Position numbers and translations under genes: made by a program
In this document: in pieces, positions 27,645 to 35,331 of the stretch
How positions within the stretch are numbered: position 1 is the first letter of the stretch
How the letters are laid out: each line of letters starts with the position of its first letter
Origin: an uncultured Mordavella sp.
GTDB lineage: Bacteria; Bacillota; Clostridia; Lachnospirales; Lachnospiraceae
NCBI GenBank assembly: GCA_902406105.1
Contig: CABPCP010000010.1
Location: 1-53,528 of the forward strand
Length of the DNA: 53,528 nucleotides
Direction: 5' to 3'
Notes under the pieces: generated by a model
Told to the model about the DNA's origin: nothing
Seen by the model: the letters and a program-made list of their open reading frames with translations, nothing else
The model's database searches: none

Positions 27645-28259
27645 TTATTTTATGATCACCGCCTCCGCGAAAAATTCCGGGAGGTGGAAACTTGGCGTCT
27701 CCGTCTCAAGAGGCGCGTAAGACGCATAGTGTTCAATCTCTCTTGTCTCAGAAATCTTATAAAAGTTGCAGGTAAAGCGGCTTCCTTCTCTCAGCTCCAA
27801 CGGGCCGTAAATTTCTTCCAGAATATCCACGGGGATTTCCATTTCAAATTCCCATTTTGTTTCTCCCACTTTTGCCCTGCAGCCAAATTTCTCACATTCA
27901 TCCTGGGAAAAATAAGTACGGTACATTCTCCCCTCTCCATATCCCGCAAGCAGGGCGCCGTTTCCGTTTGCCTCAAAATTCAGATAAATGGGCGGAGCCT
28001 CCCTGCGCTTAGCGCTTTCAAATAGAAAGAACGCCTCCATCGCGCTGTCCCGATAAACCGGATCCATATTTTCCTTGTAGGTACGAAGCGGATTCTGTTC
28101 TTCGCAAACCATCTTCAGGCAGAACCTGTCGCCAGGGATAAACCCAAGATATCCATAAGTACGGGGGATTCCTTTCGTTCCCCACAAAAGCCGGTCCACA
28201 TAGAACGGAGCCAAACTCTCCAATTCCTCTCTCCTTTTGATCATCTTAACTTCTAACAA
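27645..28259 (-). CDS. Carbohydrate-binding family 9-like protein, cytosolic
   Basis: 204 aa. The sequence fits the CBM9-like domain: AFFLFESAKRREAPPIYLNFEANGNG in the middle, then the beta-rich KWEFEMEIPVDILEEIYGP and FTCNFYKISE. No signal peptide, so it works in the cytoplasm if expressed. The start is TTG at 28257-28259, with GGGGTGG 8 bp upstream; an ATG five codons in has no ribosome binding site. It lies between the AraC regulator and the lnpA gene. Such stand-alone domains occur near sugar loci; their function is unknown. It may sense or carry a glycan fragment (inference). Confidence 0.75.
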   Translation of the reverse strand: MLEVKMIKRREELESLAPFYVDRLLWGTKGIPRTYGYLGFIPGDRFCLKMVCEEQNPLRTYKENMDPVYRDSAMEAFFLFESAKRREAPPIYLNFEANGNGALLAGYGEGRMYRTYFSQDECEKFGCRAKVGETKWEFEMEIPVDILEEIYGPLELREGSRFTCNFYKISETREIEHYASYAPLETETPSFHLPEFFAEAVIIK

Positions 28260-28374
28260 TGATCCACCACCCCTTTCCTGCTGACCTTAATATATCAAAC
28301 TTCCTCTATAAACACAAGTTTTAGTAAGTCGGCAAAAAGATCAAAATGTACAAAAAAATCGGCGGATTGTGCTA

Positions 28375-28403
28375 TTGAAATAGAAGGCATTATCCCATAT
28401 ACT
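28375..28403 (+). promoter_or_regulatory. Promoter of the GH112 phosphorylase gene
   Basis: TTGAAA (28375-28380) and TATACT (28398-28403) with a 17-bp spacer. The transcript would start near 28410 and carry a palindromic repeat in its 80-nt leader before the ribosome binding site at 28481. Confidence 0.7.
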
Positions 28404-28417
28404 CATAATAGCAAAAA

Positions 28418-28475
28418 GGGACAGGGCATTTTTAATTTGGGCCGGGGGCTTTTTAAAAATCCCCCGGCCCAAATT
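28418..28475. repeat. Palindromic repeat, GGGCCGGGGG type, with tag, in the lnpA leader
   Basis: Tag GGGACAGGGCA (28418-28428) followed by a palindrome with 15-bp arms AATTTGGGCCGGGGG (28434-28448) and its complement (28461-28475). The centre is CTTTTTAAAAAT; other copies have ATTTTTAAAAAT, so one base has changed. It is in the 5' leader, 6 bp before AGGAGG, without a U-tract. Confidence 0.9.
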
Positions 28476-28491
28476 AAAAAAGGAGGATATT

Positions 28492-30648
28492 ATGTCAAAG
28501 ACAAAAGGGCGGGTTACTCTGCCAAGCGAATCGAATTTTCTGGAACAGACGAAAGAGATGCTGGACCGCTGGGGCGCGGATGCGCTGCGCGACAGTGACG
28601 GCACAAAACTGGATGATGAGATCAAAGCACTGGATGCTAAAATATACACCACTTACTTTGTGGCGAGAGGACACAATGAATTTGCCGAAAAACACATGGA
28701 CGAATGTCAGCAGATGCTGCTGATGTCCAAACATAATCTGGCGGTTTCCGATGAGTTGTCCATCGACTTCCTGGATGGCTACTACCGCCAGCAGGTAATC
28801 GCCGACTATATCCACGATCCTAAGAAATGGTGGGAAGTGATCGACCGTACTACAGGAGACGTTGTAGCTCCTGAAAACTGGTCTGTAGATCAGAAAAACG
28901 ACCGGGTAGTCGTGACCGGATGTACGCCATTCCACGAATACACGGTATCTTTCTTTGTTTTTGCCATCTGGGATCCGACCCAGATGTACAATCATATCAC
29001 CAATAATTGGGGAGACAAGCCTCACGAAATTCCATTTGACGTGCGCCAGGCTAATTCCGGCGCTTTCGCCAAGGATTATCTGAAGCAGTGGCTGATCGAC
29101 AACCCAGACACAGACGTGGTCCGCTTTACCACATTTTTCTATCATTTCACCTTGGTATTCAACGCCGATGCCAAGGAAAAATATGTAGACTGGTTTGGCT
29201 ATGGGGCCACTATTTCCATCAAAGCTCTGGAGGAATTTGAAAAAGAATATGGTTATGCCCTGCGCCCGGAGGATATCGTAGACAACGGCTATTATAATAC
29301 CACTTTCCGCGTTCCCACCAAAGCTTACCGCGATTACATGGATTTCATCCAGCGGTTTGTCGCAACCAAAGCAAAGGAACTTGTGGACCTTGTCCACGAT
29401 GCCGGCAGAGAGGCCATGATGTTTCTGGGCGACAACTGGATCGGCACGGAGCCTTACGGCCCCTATTTTGAAAGCATTGGTCTGGACGCGGTCGTGGGAA
29501 GTGTGGGCGGCGGCGCCACTTTGCGTCTGATCTCCGACATTCCCGGCGTGAAATATACGGAAGGCCGTTTCCTTCCTTATTTCTTCCCGGATACTTTTTA
29601 TGAAGGAAATGATCCCTGCATTGAAGCCATCGATAACTGGCTCAGCGCAAGGCGCGCCCTTATGCGTAATCCGGTAGACCGGATCGGCTACGGCGGCTAT
29701 TTGAGCCTGGCTTACAAATTCCCCAAATTCGTGGACTACATTGAAAATGTTACCGACGAATTCCGGGAAATCTACGATAATGTAAAAGGCAAGAAACCTT
29801 ACTGCGGACTGAAAGTGGGCATCTTGAATTCCTGGGGCCGCCTTCGTTCCTGGCAGCCTTATATGGTAGCCCACGCTCTCTGGTATAAGCAGACTTACTC
29901 TTACTTTGGTATTCTGGAATCCTTAAGCGGCGCGGCTGTAGACGTTGTATTCTTAAGCTTTGACGACATCCGCGAAAACGGCGTTCCAAAAGACATCGAT
30001 GTGATCATCAACGCAGGCGATGCCGGAACCGCATTTTCCGGCGGCGAAGAATGGGCAGACGAAAAGCTGGTGACCGCCATCCGCAGATGGGTCTACGAGG
30101 GAGGCGGTCTGATCGGTGTCGGCGAACCTTCCGCATTCCATCACGGAGGCCGTTTCTTCCAGCTTGCGGATATCTTTGGCGTGGATAAAGAACTTGGTTT
30201 CACCCTCTCCACAGACAAGTATTTCACCAAGGCTCTGGATAACCATTTCATTACCGAAGACAGAACCAGCGCTTTCGACTTTGGAGAAAGCAAACACGAC
30301 ATTTACGCTTTATCAGAAAAAACAGAAATTATTGAATATTCCAACAACGAAGTACACTTAGCAGCCAGCACCTACGGAAAGGGCCGGGGCGTCTATATCG
30401 CAGGTCTTCCTTACAGCTACGAAAACACTCGGCTGCTGGTGAGAGCCATGTATTACGCCGCTCATAAAGAAGACCGCTACCACATCTGGTATGCGGACAA
30501 CTTAAACTGCGAAGTAAACGCTTATCCAGAAAGCGGAAAATACGCAATCTTAAACAATTCAAACGAAACACAGACCACGAAATTCTATGATGGAAATGGA
30601 AATTGCGAGACAATTACATTAAAACCATGTGAAATATTGTGGAGATAA
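28492..30648 (+). CDS. lnpA: 1,3-beta-galactosyl-N-acetylhexosamine phosphorylase (GH112)
   Basis: Phosphorolysis of galacto-N-biose or lacto-N-biose to Gal-1-P and GalNAc or GlcNAc. 718 aa, about the family length. The TIM-barrel catalytic part carries FLGDNWIGTEPYGPY; Asp-314 matches, from memory, the general acid Asp-313 of the Bifidobacterium enzyme. C-terminal glutamine-amidotransferase-like domain (GGGLIGVGEPSAF) and small beta domain follow. No signal peptide, so it is cytosolic. ATG with AGGAGG at 28481. GH112 also contains galactosyl-rhamnose phosphorylases; the kinase and GalE nearby favour the HexNAc activity. Confidence 0.93.
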   Translation: MSKTKGRVTLPSESNFLEQTKEMLDRWGADALRDSDGTKLDDEIKALDAKIYTTYFVARGHNEFAEKHMDECQQMLLMSKHNLAVSDELSIDFLDGYYRQQVIADYIHDPKKWWEVIDRTTGDVVAPENWSVDQKNDRVVVTGCTPFHEYTVSFFVFAIWDPTQMYNHITNNWGDKPHEIPFDVRQANSGAFAKDYLKQWLIDNPDTDVVRFTTFFYHFTLVFNADAKEKYVDWFGYGATISIKALEEFEKEYGYALRPEDIVDNGYYNTTFRVPTKAYRDYMDFIQRFVATKAKELVDLVHDAGREAMMFLGDNWIGTEPYGPYFESIGLDAVVGSVGGGATLRLISDIPGVKYTEGRFLPYFFPDTFYEGNDPCIEAIDNWLSARRALMRNPVDRIGYGGYLSLAYKFPKFVDYIENVTDEFREIYDNVKGKKPYCGLKVGILNSWGRLRSWQPYMVAHALWYKQTYSYFGILESLSGAAVDVVFLSFDDIRENGVPKDIDVIINAGDAGTAFSGGEEWADEKLVTAIRRWVYEGGGLIGVGEPSAFHHGGRFFQLADIFGVDKELGFTLSTDKYFTKALDNHFITEDRTSAFDFGESKHDIYALSEKTEIIEYSNNEVHLAASTYGKGRGVYIAGLPYSYENTRLLVRAMYYAAHKEDRYHIWYADNLNCEVNAYPESGKYAILNNSNETQTTKFYDGNGNCETITLKPCEILWR

Positions 30649-30655
30649 TCAATTA

Positions 30656-30687
30656 GGGCCGGGGGATTTTTAAAAATCCCCCGGCCC
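30656..30687. repeat. Palindromic repeat, GGGCCGGGGG type, between convergent genes
   Basis: Perfect 32-bp palindrome with 16-bp arms and a TTTTTAAAAA centre, 7 bp after the lnpA stop and 12 bp before the end of the convergent MBL gene. No TGCCCTGTCCC tag here. A plausible bidirectional terminator. Confidence 0.92.
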
Positions 30688-30699
30688 CGTCTACAATTG

Positions 30700-31506
30700 C
30701 TACAATTCCAATTCCTCCAGATCATCCGGCACATACAGCCGGCCGTGATAGTATTTCTCCCCTTCTGCCTGATACAGCTGTTTCCGCTCTCCGCCATGGG
30801 TTTCTTCTGTATGATACAGAAGGAGATTGGGTATCCCAAAGGTTTCCGCCAGTTCGCAGGCTTCTTTGACCGTACTGTGGTGTTTCTCATAGGGTTTGAA
30901 AAGTTCAGCCTCTTGATACAGGCAGAAAGCCTCATGCAGCAGCCAGTCGCTGCCTTCTACATACTGCCGCTCTTCCTCCCGGTAAGGTTCGTCGCCGGTG
31001 CAGGTCAGTTTTCTTCCATCGGGAAGCCTCATGGTAAATCCAAATTGTTTTGCCTTGGTGGAGGCAATGTCAAAAAAGGTCACCGGGCATCCCAGGATCT
31101 GGCGGGTTTCCCCGGATTCCACTACTTCAAACAGAATTTTCTCTCCAAAGTTCCGGCATACTTTCTTCTGGATTGTCATTTCCGCGATCGCCCGGAGCTT
31201 TTCCTCCAGCTCTTTGTGGCAGTAGATCCGAAGTTTCCCTTTATACTGTCCTTTATTCATCTTCTGCCCGATCATACGGATCAGCCAGATCACCCCCAAA
31301 ATATGGTCGATATGCTCATGGGTGACAAAAAGATCATGGATATCTTCCAACCTTATTCCTGCGTCTTTTAAAACTTTAAGGATCCGGTTTCCGCCTCCCC
31401 CATCTATAAGGAAATGCGCTCCCATCTGTTTCTCCGAAAGCACAAAACAAGTATTATAGTAATCCAGTACATTTGCGTTCCCCGTTCCCAGCATGGTCAA
31501 TCTCAT
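30700..31506 (-). CDS. MBL fold metallo-hydrolase, RNase Z-like
   Basis: 268 aa from ATG 31506, which has GAAGGAGGA upstream; an in-frame start ten codons earlier has none. Zinc motif THEHIDHILG (about residue 65-74), then further metal ligands in TCTGDEPY and HEAF, and KHHSTVKEA near the end. The layout matches the RNase Z/ElaC-like branch but lacks a clear exosite, so phosphodiesterase or another hydrolase activity is as likely. Cytosolic, apparently monocistronic. Confidence 0.82.
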   Translation of the reverse strand: MRLTMLGTGNANVLDYYNTCFVLSEKQMGAHFLIDGGGGNRILKVLKDAGIRLEDIHDLFVTHEHIDHILGVIWLIRMIGQKMNKGQYKGKLRIYCHKELEEKLRAIAEMTIQKKVCRNFGEKILFEVVESGETRQILGCPVTFFDIASTKAKQFGFTMRLPDGRKLTCTGDEPYREEERQYVEGSDWLLHEAFCLYQEAELFKPYEKHHSTVKEACELAETFGIPNLLLYHTEETHGGERKQLYQAEGEKYYHGRLYVPDDLEELEL

Positions 31507-31616
31507 TGGTCGTCCTCCTTCTTCCGCCGCGGTCATTCTCTTTCACGATACATCGTTTTTCACTTCTTCTAAAATACTGAATCTTTACAGGATTTGCAAG
31601 AGATGAAGCCAAAAAA

Positions 31617-31649
31617 ACAGGTACAAACGAATTTTACGTCTGTACCTGT
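31617..31649 (-). terminator. Terminator of the rpsF-ssb-rpsR operon
   Basis: ACAGGTACA (31617-31625) pairs with TGTACCTGT (31641-31649) around a 15-nt loop; on the minus strand seven T follow. Confidence 0.85.
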
Positions 31650-31681
31650 CTGTTCACTTTTTTTCGACCTGCTTTCCAGGA

Positions 31682-31948
31682 TTAGTCCTGTACGTATGGC
31701 ATCAGAGCGATGTGACGGGCTCTTTTGATGGCAACCGTAAGCGCTCTCTGATGTTTTGCGCAGTTTCCAGTAATTCTCCTTGGAAGGATCTTTCCTCTCT
31801 CAGAGATATACTTCCTCAGCTTTGCTACATCTTTGTAATCGATCTCGTTGTTCTCTTTTCCACAGAACACGCAAACTTTTTTTCTTCTGCGTCCGCCGCC
31901 TCTTCTCTTGAAGCCGCCTTCTGGACGATTCGCTTTATCAAAAGCCAT
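31682..31948 (-). CDS. rpsR: 30S ribosomal protein S18
   Basis: 88 aa. The C-terminal RNA-binding core has the typical [21 protein letters not shown] and [18 protein letters not shown]. The N-terminal extension is basic and carries CVFCGKEN, a Cys pair found in the zinc-carrying form of S18. Last gene of the rpsF-ssb-rpsR operon. AAGGAGG upstream of the ATG. Confidence 0.97.
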   Translation of the reverse strand: MAFDKANRPEGGFKRRGGGRRRKKVCVFCGKENNEIDYKDVAKLRKYISERGKILPRRITGNCAKHQRALTVAIKRARHIALMPYVQD

Positions 31949-31962
31949 TTTGCTTTACCTCC

Positions 31963-32409
31963 TTAATTGAATGGTAATTCCTCATCAATTCCATCTGGAA
32001 TATTCATGAACCCGTCCCCGGCATCTGCCGCAGGTGCCGGCGCAGGCGCGGGCGCTGACTGGAAATGTCCTGCGTTCGCATCGCTTGCCGCTTTGCTTTC
32101 CGCAAATTCCTGTTCGTCTACAACCACCTCTGTAGTATAGACTTTCACACCGTCTCTGTTGGTGTAGCTTCCGGTCTGGATCCGGCCGCTGACTACCACC
32201 TTCAGGCCCTGGCGGTAATATCTCTCCACATGCTCCGCCTGTCTTCCAAAAGCCACGCAGTTGATAAAATCTGCCGTTGGCTCTCCGTCCCGCTTAAATC
32301 TACGGTCCACAGCCAGTGTGTATCTGGCGATCGCCAGGGAATTCTCTCCCTGCGAATACCGGATTTCCGGGTCTCTGGTCAGTCGTCCCATCAAAATTAC
32401 TTTATTCAT
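31963..32409 (-). CDS. ssb: Single-stranded DNA-binding protein
   Basis: 148 aa. N-terminal OB fold begins MNKVILMGRLTRDPEIRY, with NCVAFGRQAEHV and GLKVVVSGRIQTGSY. A Pro/Ala-rich linker (PAPAPAPAADAG) leads to the acidic tip DGIDEELPF, which recruits repair and replication proteins. Between rpsF and rpsR as in most Firmicutes. Confidence 0.97.
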   Translation of the reverse strand: MNKVILMGRLTRDPEIRYSQGENSLAIARYTLAVDRRFKRDGEPTADFINCVAFGRQAEHVERYYRQGLKVVVSGRIQTGSYTNRDGVKVYTTEVVVDEQEFAESKAASDANAGHFQSAPAPAPAPAADAGDGFMNIPDGIDEELPFN

Positions 32410-32430
32410 AAATTTACCTCTTCTTCCCGC

Positions 32431-32718
32431 TTATGCTTCCTGTCTAACGCATAAATACCTGATCACGTTGTCCATGATACGGATTCTCTGCTCGATCTCG
32501 TCTGGAACATCGCTCTTGGCCTCGAAGTGGATGAAATAATAATACGCTTCTTTCATCTTCTGAATTTCGTAAGCAAGCTTTTTCTTACCCCATTCATCGA
32601 CGTCAGAGATCTGGCCCCCAAAACGCTCAACCAGCGCTTTTACTTTCTCGACTACCTGAGCTCTTTCGTCATCTTCGATTTTTGCACTGACAACAACAGC
32701 TAATTCGTATTTGTTCAT
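32431..32718 (-). CDS. rpsF: 30S ribosomal protein S6
   Basis: 95 aa from the ATG at 32718 (MNKYELAVVVSAKI). The ferredoxin-like fold contains WGKKKLAYEIQKMKEAYY, typical of S6. GGAGG lies 12 bp upstream, slightly far. A longer reading frame runs into the leader, but the homologous N-terminus begins here. First gene of the operon; the leader folds into a stem that would pair part of the ribosome binding site. Confidence 0.96.
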   Translation of the reverse strand: MNKYELAVVVSAKIEDDERAQVVEKVKALVERFGGQISDVDEWGKKKLAYEIQKMKEAYYYFIHFEAKSDVPDEIEQRIRIMDNVIRYLCVRQEA

Positions 32719-32732
32719 GTCGCCTTTGCACC

Positions 32733-32781
32733 TCCTTCTGGTCTTTTGGCCCCCGCTTTCTATCTCCCGCGGGAGCAAGGA
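32733..32781 (-). promoter_or_regulatory. Structured rpsF leader, possible S6:S18 binding site
   Basis: On the minus strand TCCTT (32777-32781) can pair with AAGGA (32733-32737), and GCTCCCGC (32769-32776) with GCGGGGGC (32749-32756), leaving an 11-nt one-sided bulge CAAAAGACCAG. The 3' strand of the lower stem is part of the ribosome binding site. This fits the general shape of the S6:S18 autoregulatory motif known upstream of rpsF in many bacteria; the match is my inference. Confidence 0.5.
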
Positions 32782-32801
32782 CTAATGTATCACGGTTTTA
32801 C

Positions 32802-32830
32802 ATGATATCATAAAAGGTGCCCGGTTTCAA
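32802..32830 (-). promoter_or_regulatory. Promoter of rpsF-ssb-rpsR
   Basis: TTGAAA (32825-32830) and TATCAT (32802-32807) on the minus strand with a 17-bp spacer. The -35 box overlaps the end of the DUF951 gene. The leader would be about 77 nt. Confidence 0.7.
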
Positions 32831-33015
32831 GCCTTTTTCTTCAAATCTCTCGTGTTTTTTTCCACCAGTTTGCGGCTGATCATGATCTGGTGTCCGCAGC
32901 CGGCGCATTTCAGCCGAAAATCCGCCCCAACCCGCAGGATCTCCCATTCTTTACTTCCGCAGGGGTGGGGTTTCTTCAAAGTAACAATGTCCCCCACTTC
33001 ATATTGGTATGCCAT
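32827..33015 (-). CDS. DUF951 domain-containing protein
   Basis: 62 aa, a small conserved Firmicute protein of unknown function. Start at ATG 33015 (MAYQYEVGDIVTLKKPHPCG) with TGAGGAG upstream. Residues KKPHPCGSKEW and RLKCAGCGHQI carry three Cys and a His, which may bind zinc. It begins 4 bp after the sortase stop codon, so the two are cotranscribed. In many Firmicutes it neighbours rpsF or ychF. Confidence 0.88.
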   Translation of the reverse strand: MAYQYEVGDIVTLKKPHPCGSKEWEILRVGADFRLKCAGCGHQIMISRKLVEKNTRDLKKKA

Positions 33016-33019
33016 ATTC

Positions 33020-33817
33020 TCACTCCTCAAGCTCTACTTCTTTTTCTTTCACGCCCCGCACCACGATCCGGTTCTCGTCACTGGCGCTGGTACAGGTTGA
33101 CAGAGTAACGATAGTGTCCTCCGCGTCAACTTCCACTCCCGTATCATATTCCGAGGTTTCCATCGTCATATCCAGGAATTCCTGGTACGACTCATCATCC
33201 CCAAATTCCGTCAGATAGGTATCAGAAACCGCGTTTACCACCGCATAAGAATAGATATGATACGTGATCTCTTTCCCGTCCGGCGTATAGATATAGAAGT
33301 AAGGATTGTCTTTCCAAAAGGATTCGTCCTCATAATCCTGCAGATGCCGGAACATGGACCCATCCCGCATCCGGTGCCCGTAAATGATGGTGTTTTTGTC
33401 AGAGTAATCCGCGCTGTTGTCCACATTCAGGAAAATCGCTCCCAGCGTATTCTCATTCGCGGAAAATGTCTCATGGAGATATCGCTCATTATCCTCGCCC
33501 TGAACAATGGGGTAGCTGATCTGGGAAGGTTCCGGATAAAAACGGATCCATCCCACTGTGTCTGGATTGATCTTCATCAATTCCTCAAAATCCACCCGGA
33601 AGCCCTCCTGCTCATCCGGATTGGTCAGCGCCACATCCCGCACCTTTTCATACTCGCTCCGGCCGTCCAAGTATCCTTTTCCGATCCGGATCAACTGGAA
33701 CCCCGATACGCAGAACACCACAATGGCAACTGCCAGAATGAGATTCGACAAAACTCCTCCCTTTCGCTTCCGCCTCCTGCCTCTGCGATGCCTTTTCTTT
33801 CTATTTGCCTCTGCCAT
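33020..33817 (-). CDS. Class B sortase
   Basis: Transpeptidase that attaches surface proteins to the cell wall, 265 aa. Very basic N-terminus (KKRHRRGRRRKRK), one membrane helix (about 22-43), then the sortase barrel: the class B YPIVQGEDNERYL region, catalytic His in IIYGHRM, Cys in TLSTCTSAS, and Arg in ENRIVVRGV. All three catalytic residues are present. No LPxTG- or NPxTN-type substrate gene is in the window, so its target is elsewhere. Confidence 0.93.
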   Translation of the reverse strand: MAEANRKKRHRRGRRRKRKGGVLSNLILAVAIVVFCVSGFQLIRIGKGYLDGRSEYEKVRDVALTNPDEQEGFRVDFEELMKINPDTVGWIRFYPEPSQISYPIVQGEDNERYLHETFSANENTLGAIFLNVDNSADYSDKNTIIYGHRMRDGSMFRHLQDYEDESFWKDNPYFYIYTPDGKEITYHIYSYAVVNAVSDTYLTEFGDDESYQEFLDMTMETSEYDTGVEVDAEDTIVTLSTCTSASDENRIVVRGVKEKEVELEE

Positions 33818-33860
33818 AATTGCATTTTCCTCCCGCGCCGCGTTTTTCCACAGCTTTCTG

Positions 33861-35153
33861 TTATTTATTCTCCATGATCTCCACGATCGTCTTTTCCGTT
33901 TCTTCCATTCCCGGCGAAGCGATCAGCCCCATATTGCGCATGGTATCCTCCGGCGTCTTCCCGTTGATTCCGTGGATATTTTCGATACAGATCCCTTCCA
34001 TAGCCAGATCCACCGCCCGGAAGGCCGCGTCCACCGCGGTGATCCCTTTCATGACGCAGCCATGGTTGCCCCCGTCGCAGATCATTCCCGTCAGACCGCT
34101 GGCCATATTCTGGATTACTTTAGTCAATTCCTCTTCCCCGCCGCCTCTTAAATACGCAAGCCCGCAGGCCATCCCGGTTCCCGCGGCGATCCCGCAGCCG
34201 CAGAAAGCGGATAATTTTCCAGAGTATTCCTTGATGTACATAGTGATCAGATAACTGAGCGCGGTTGCCCGCAGCAGAAGATCATCATCCACCACCTCAT
34301 AGTTCACCTCATAATAGGCGAACAGCGGCATCGCAGCAATGATTCCGTGAGCTCCGCTTCCAGTGATGCTCATTGCCGGCCTGCTTAATCCTAAGACTCT
34401 CGCCTCGATCGCTCCATTACAGAGGAGCTGGGCGCTCTTCCTGGCGTCCTCCGATATGATCTGGCCTCCATTCTCCTTGAGGAGCTGGCCGGCGATCACA
34501 GCCCGCCCAGAATGGATCCCCTCTTCCAGAAGATCCATATTCATAGAAAACGCTTCTCGGATGAAACTGATCTCTTCCTCCGGAACCGTTCTGATATAGG
34601 TAAGGATATCTGACAGCCGATAACGATGGATAGCCGGCATCTCTTCCTCTGACGGCTTCATTTCTGCCTCCGGCGCCGGTTCTTCCGTTTCCTTAAACAC
34701 GCGCTCTCCGTTTTTCTCGATGCTTACGATATGAGTATGGCTGTCCCGAATCCGCACGGTACAGACGTCTTGGGATGAGCGCACAGAAGCGTCAATAGAA
34801 ATCCGGGAATCCACCCGATCCATCCAGACCTTTATTTTCCCTTCCTCTACCATCCGGGCCGCCTTTTCGTCGTCTTCCGGCGTAATGTCTGCAAGGGATT
34901 CCAGGCCTTTTTCCGCCTTTGCCGCCACCGCCCCCAAAGCCGCGGCATAGAGATTGCCATAGCGGCTGGAATTAGGGATCCCGCAGGTAAACGCATTTTT
35001 ATACATCCCGGAATTCAGCGCCACCGAAACTTCTTCCGCCGCTCCATCCAGATAGCTCCTGGCAGTCGCCACAGCAAAAGCAATCGCGCCCGGCTCCGTT
35101 ACGCCCAGGGCTGGTTTCATATCTTCTTTGATCAGTCTTGTCAATTCCTGCAT
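33861..35153 (-). CDS. L-cysteine desulfidase / serine dehydratase-like protein (UPF0597)
   Basis: 430 aa. The family (CyuA/YhaM) uses a [4Fe-4S] cluster to convert L-cysteine to pyruvate, ammonia and sulfide, or L-serine to pyruvate. N-terminal KPALGVTEPGAIAFA, C-terminal AFCGCGIAAGTG, and GGNHGCVMKG carry the Gly and Cys residues expected at the active site. ATG preceded by GAGAGGG. Apparently monocistronic. Cytosolic. Confidence 0.88.
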   Translation of the reverse strand: MQELTRLIKEDMKPALGVTEPGAIAFAVATARSYLDGAAEEVSVALNSGMYKNAFTCGIPNSSRYGNLYAAALGAVAAKAEKGLESLADITPEDDEKAARMVEEGKIKVWMDRVDSRISIDASVRSSQDVCTVRIRDSHTHIVSIEKNGERVFKETEEPAPEAEMKPSEEEMPAIHRYRLSDILTYIRTVPEEEISFIREAFSMNMDLLEEGIHSGRAVIAGQLLKENGGQIISEDARKSAQLLCNGAIEARVLGLSRPAMSITGSGAHGIIAAMPLFAYYEVNYEVVDDDLLLRATALSYLITMYIKEYSGKLSAFCGCGIAAGTGMACGLAYLRGGGEEELTKVIQNMASGLTGMICDGGNHGCVMKGITAVDAAFRAVDLAMEGICIENIHGINGKTPEDTMRNMGLIASPGMEETEKTIVEIMENK

Positions 35154-35271
35154 ATTATCCCTCTCTTTCTTCTTATCCCTAAGTCTTTTTCCCCGCCGTC
35201 CGCATGTCTATAATAGTATATCACAAATACTCCCTGATTTTAATTTTTATATATTTTTAATCGCCAGTTTA

Positions 35272-35299
35272 TTGACTTTGCTTCCTAAGGCGGTATCAT
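35272..35299 (+). promoter_or_regulatory. Promoter of the zinc-ribbon/DUF5685/J-domain cluster
   Basis: TTGACT (35272-35277) and TATCAT (35294-35299) with a 16-bp spacer, about 33 bp before the first gene of a plus-strand run of four closely spaced genes. Confidence 0.6.
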
Positions 35300-35331
35300 A
35301 AATTTATACTCAGACAGGAGGAGGATTCATT

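Noticed and set aside
20210..28259. A galT-type uridylyltransferase or an ABC ATPase within the GNB/LNB locus.
   Set aside because: I looked for both; every coding stretch in the locus is accounted for by the genes listed, and neither is present.
28495..29874. A 459-codon open frame on the minus strand opposite lnpA.
   Set aside because: Antisense shadow of a GH112 gene with a clear promoter and ribosome site; no ribosome site or motif of its own.
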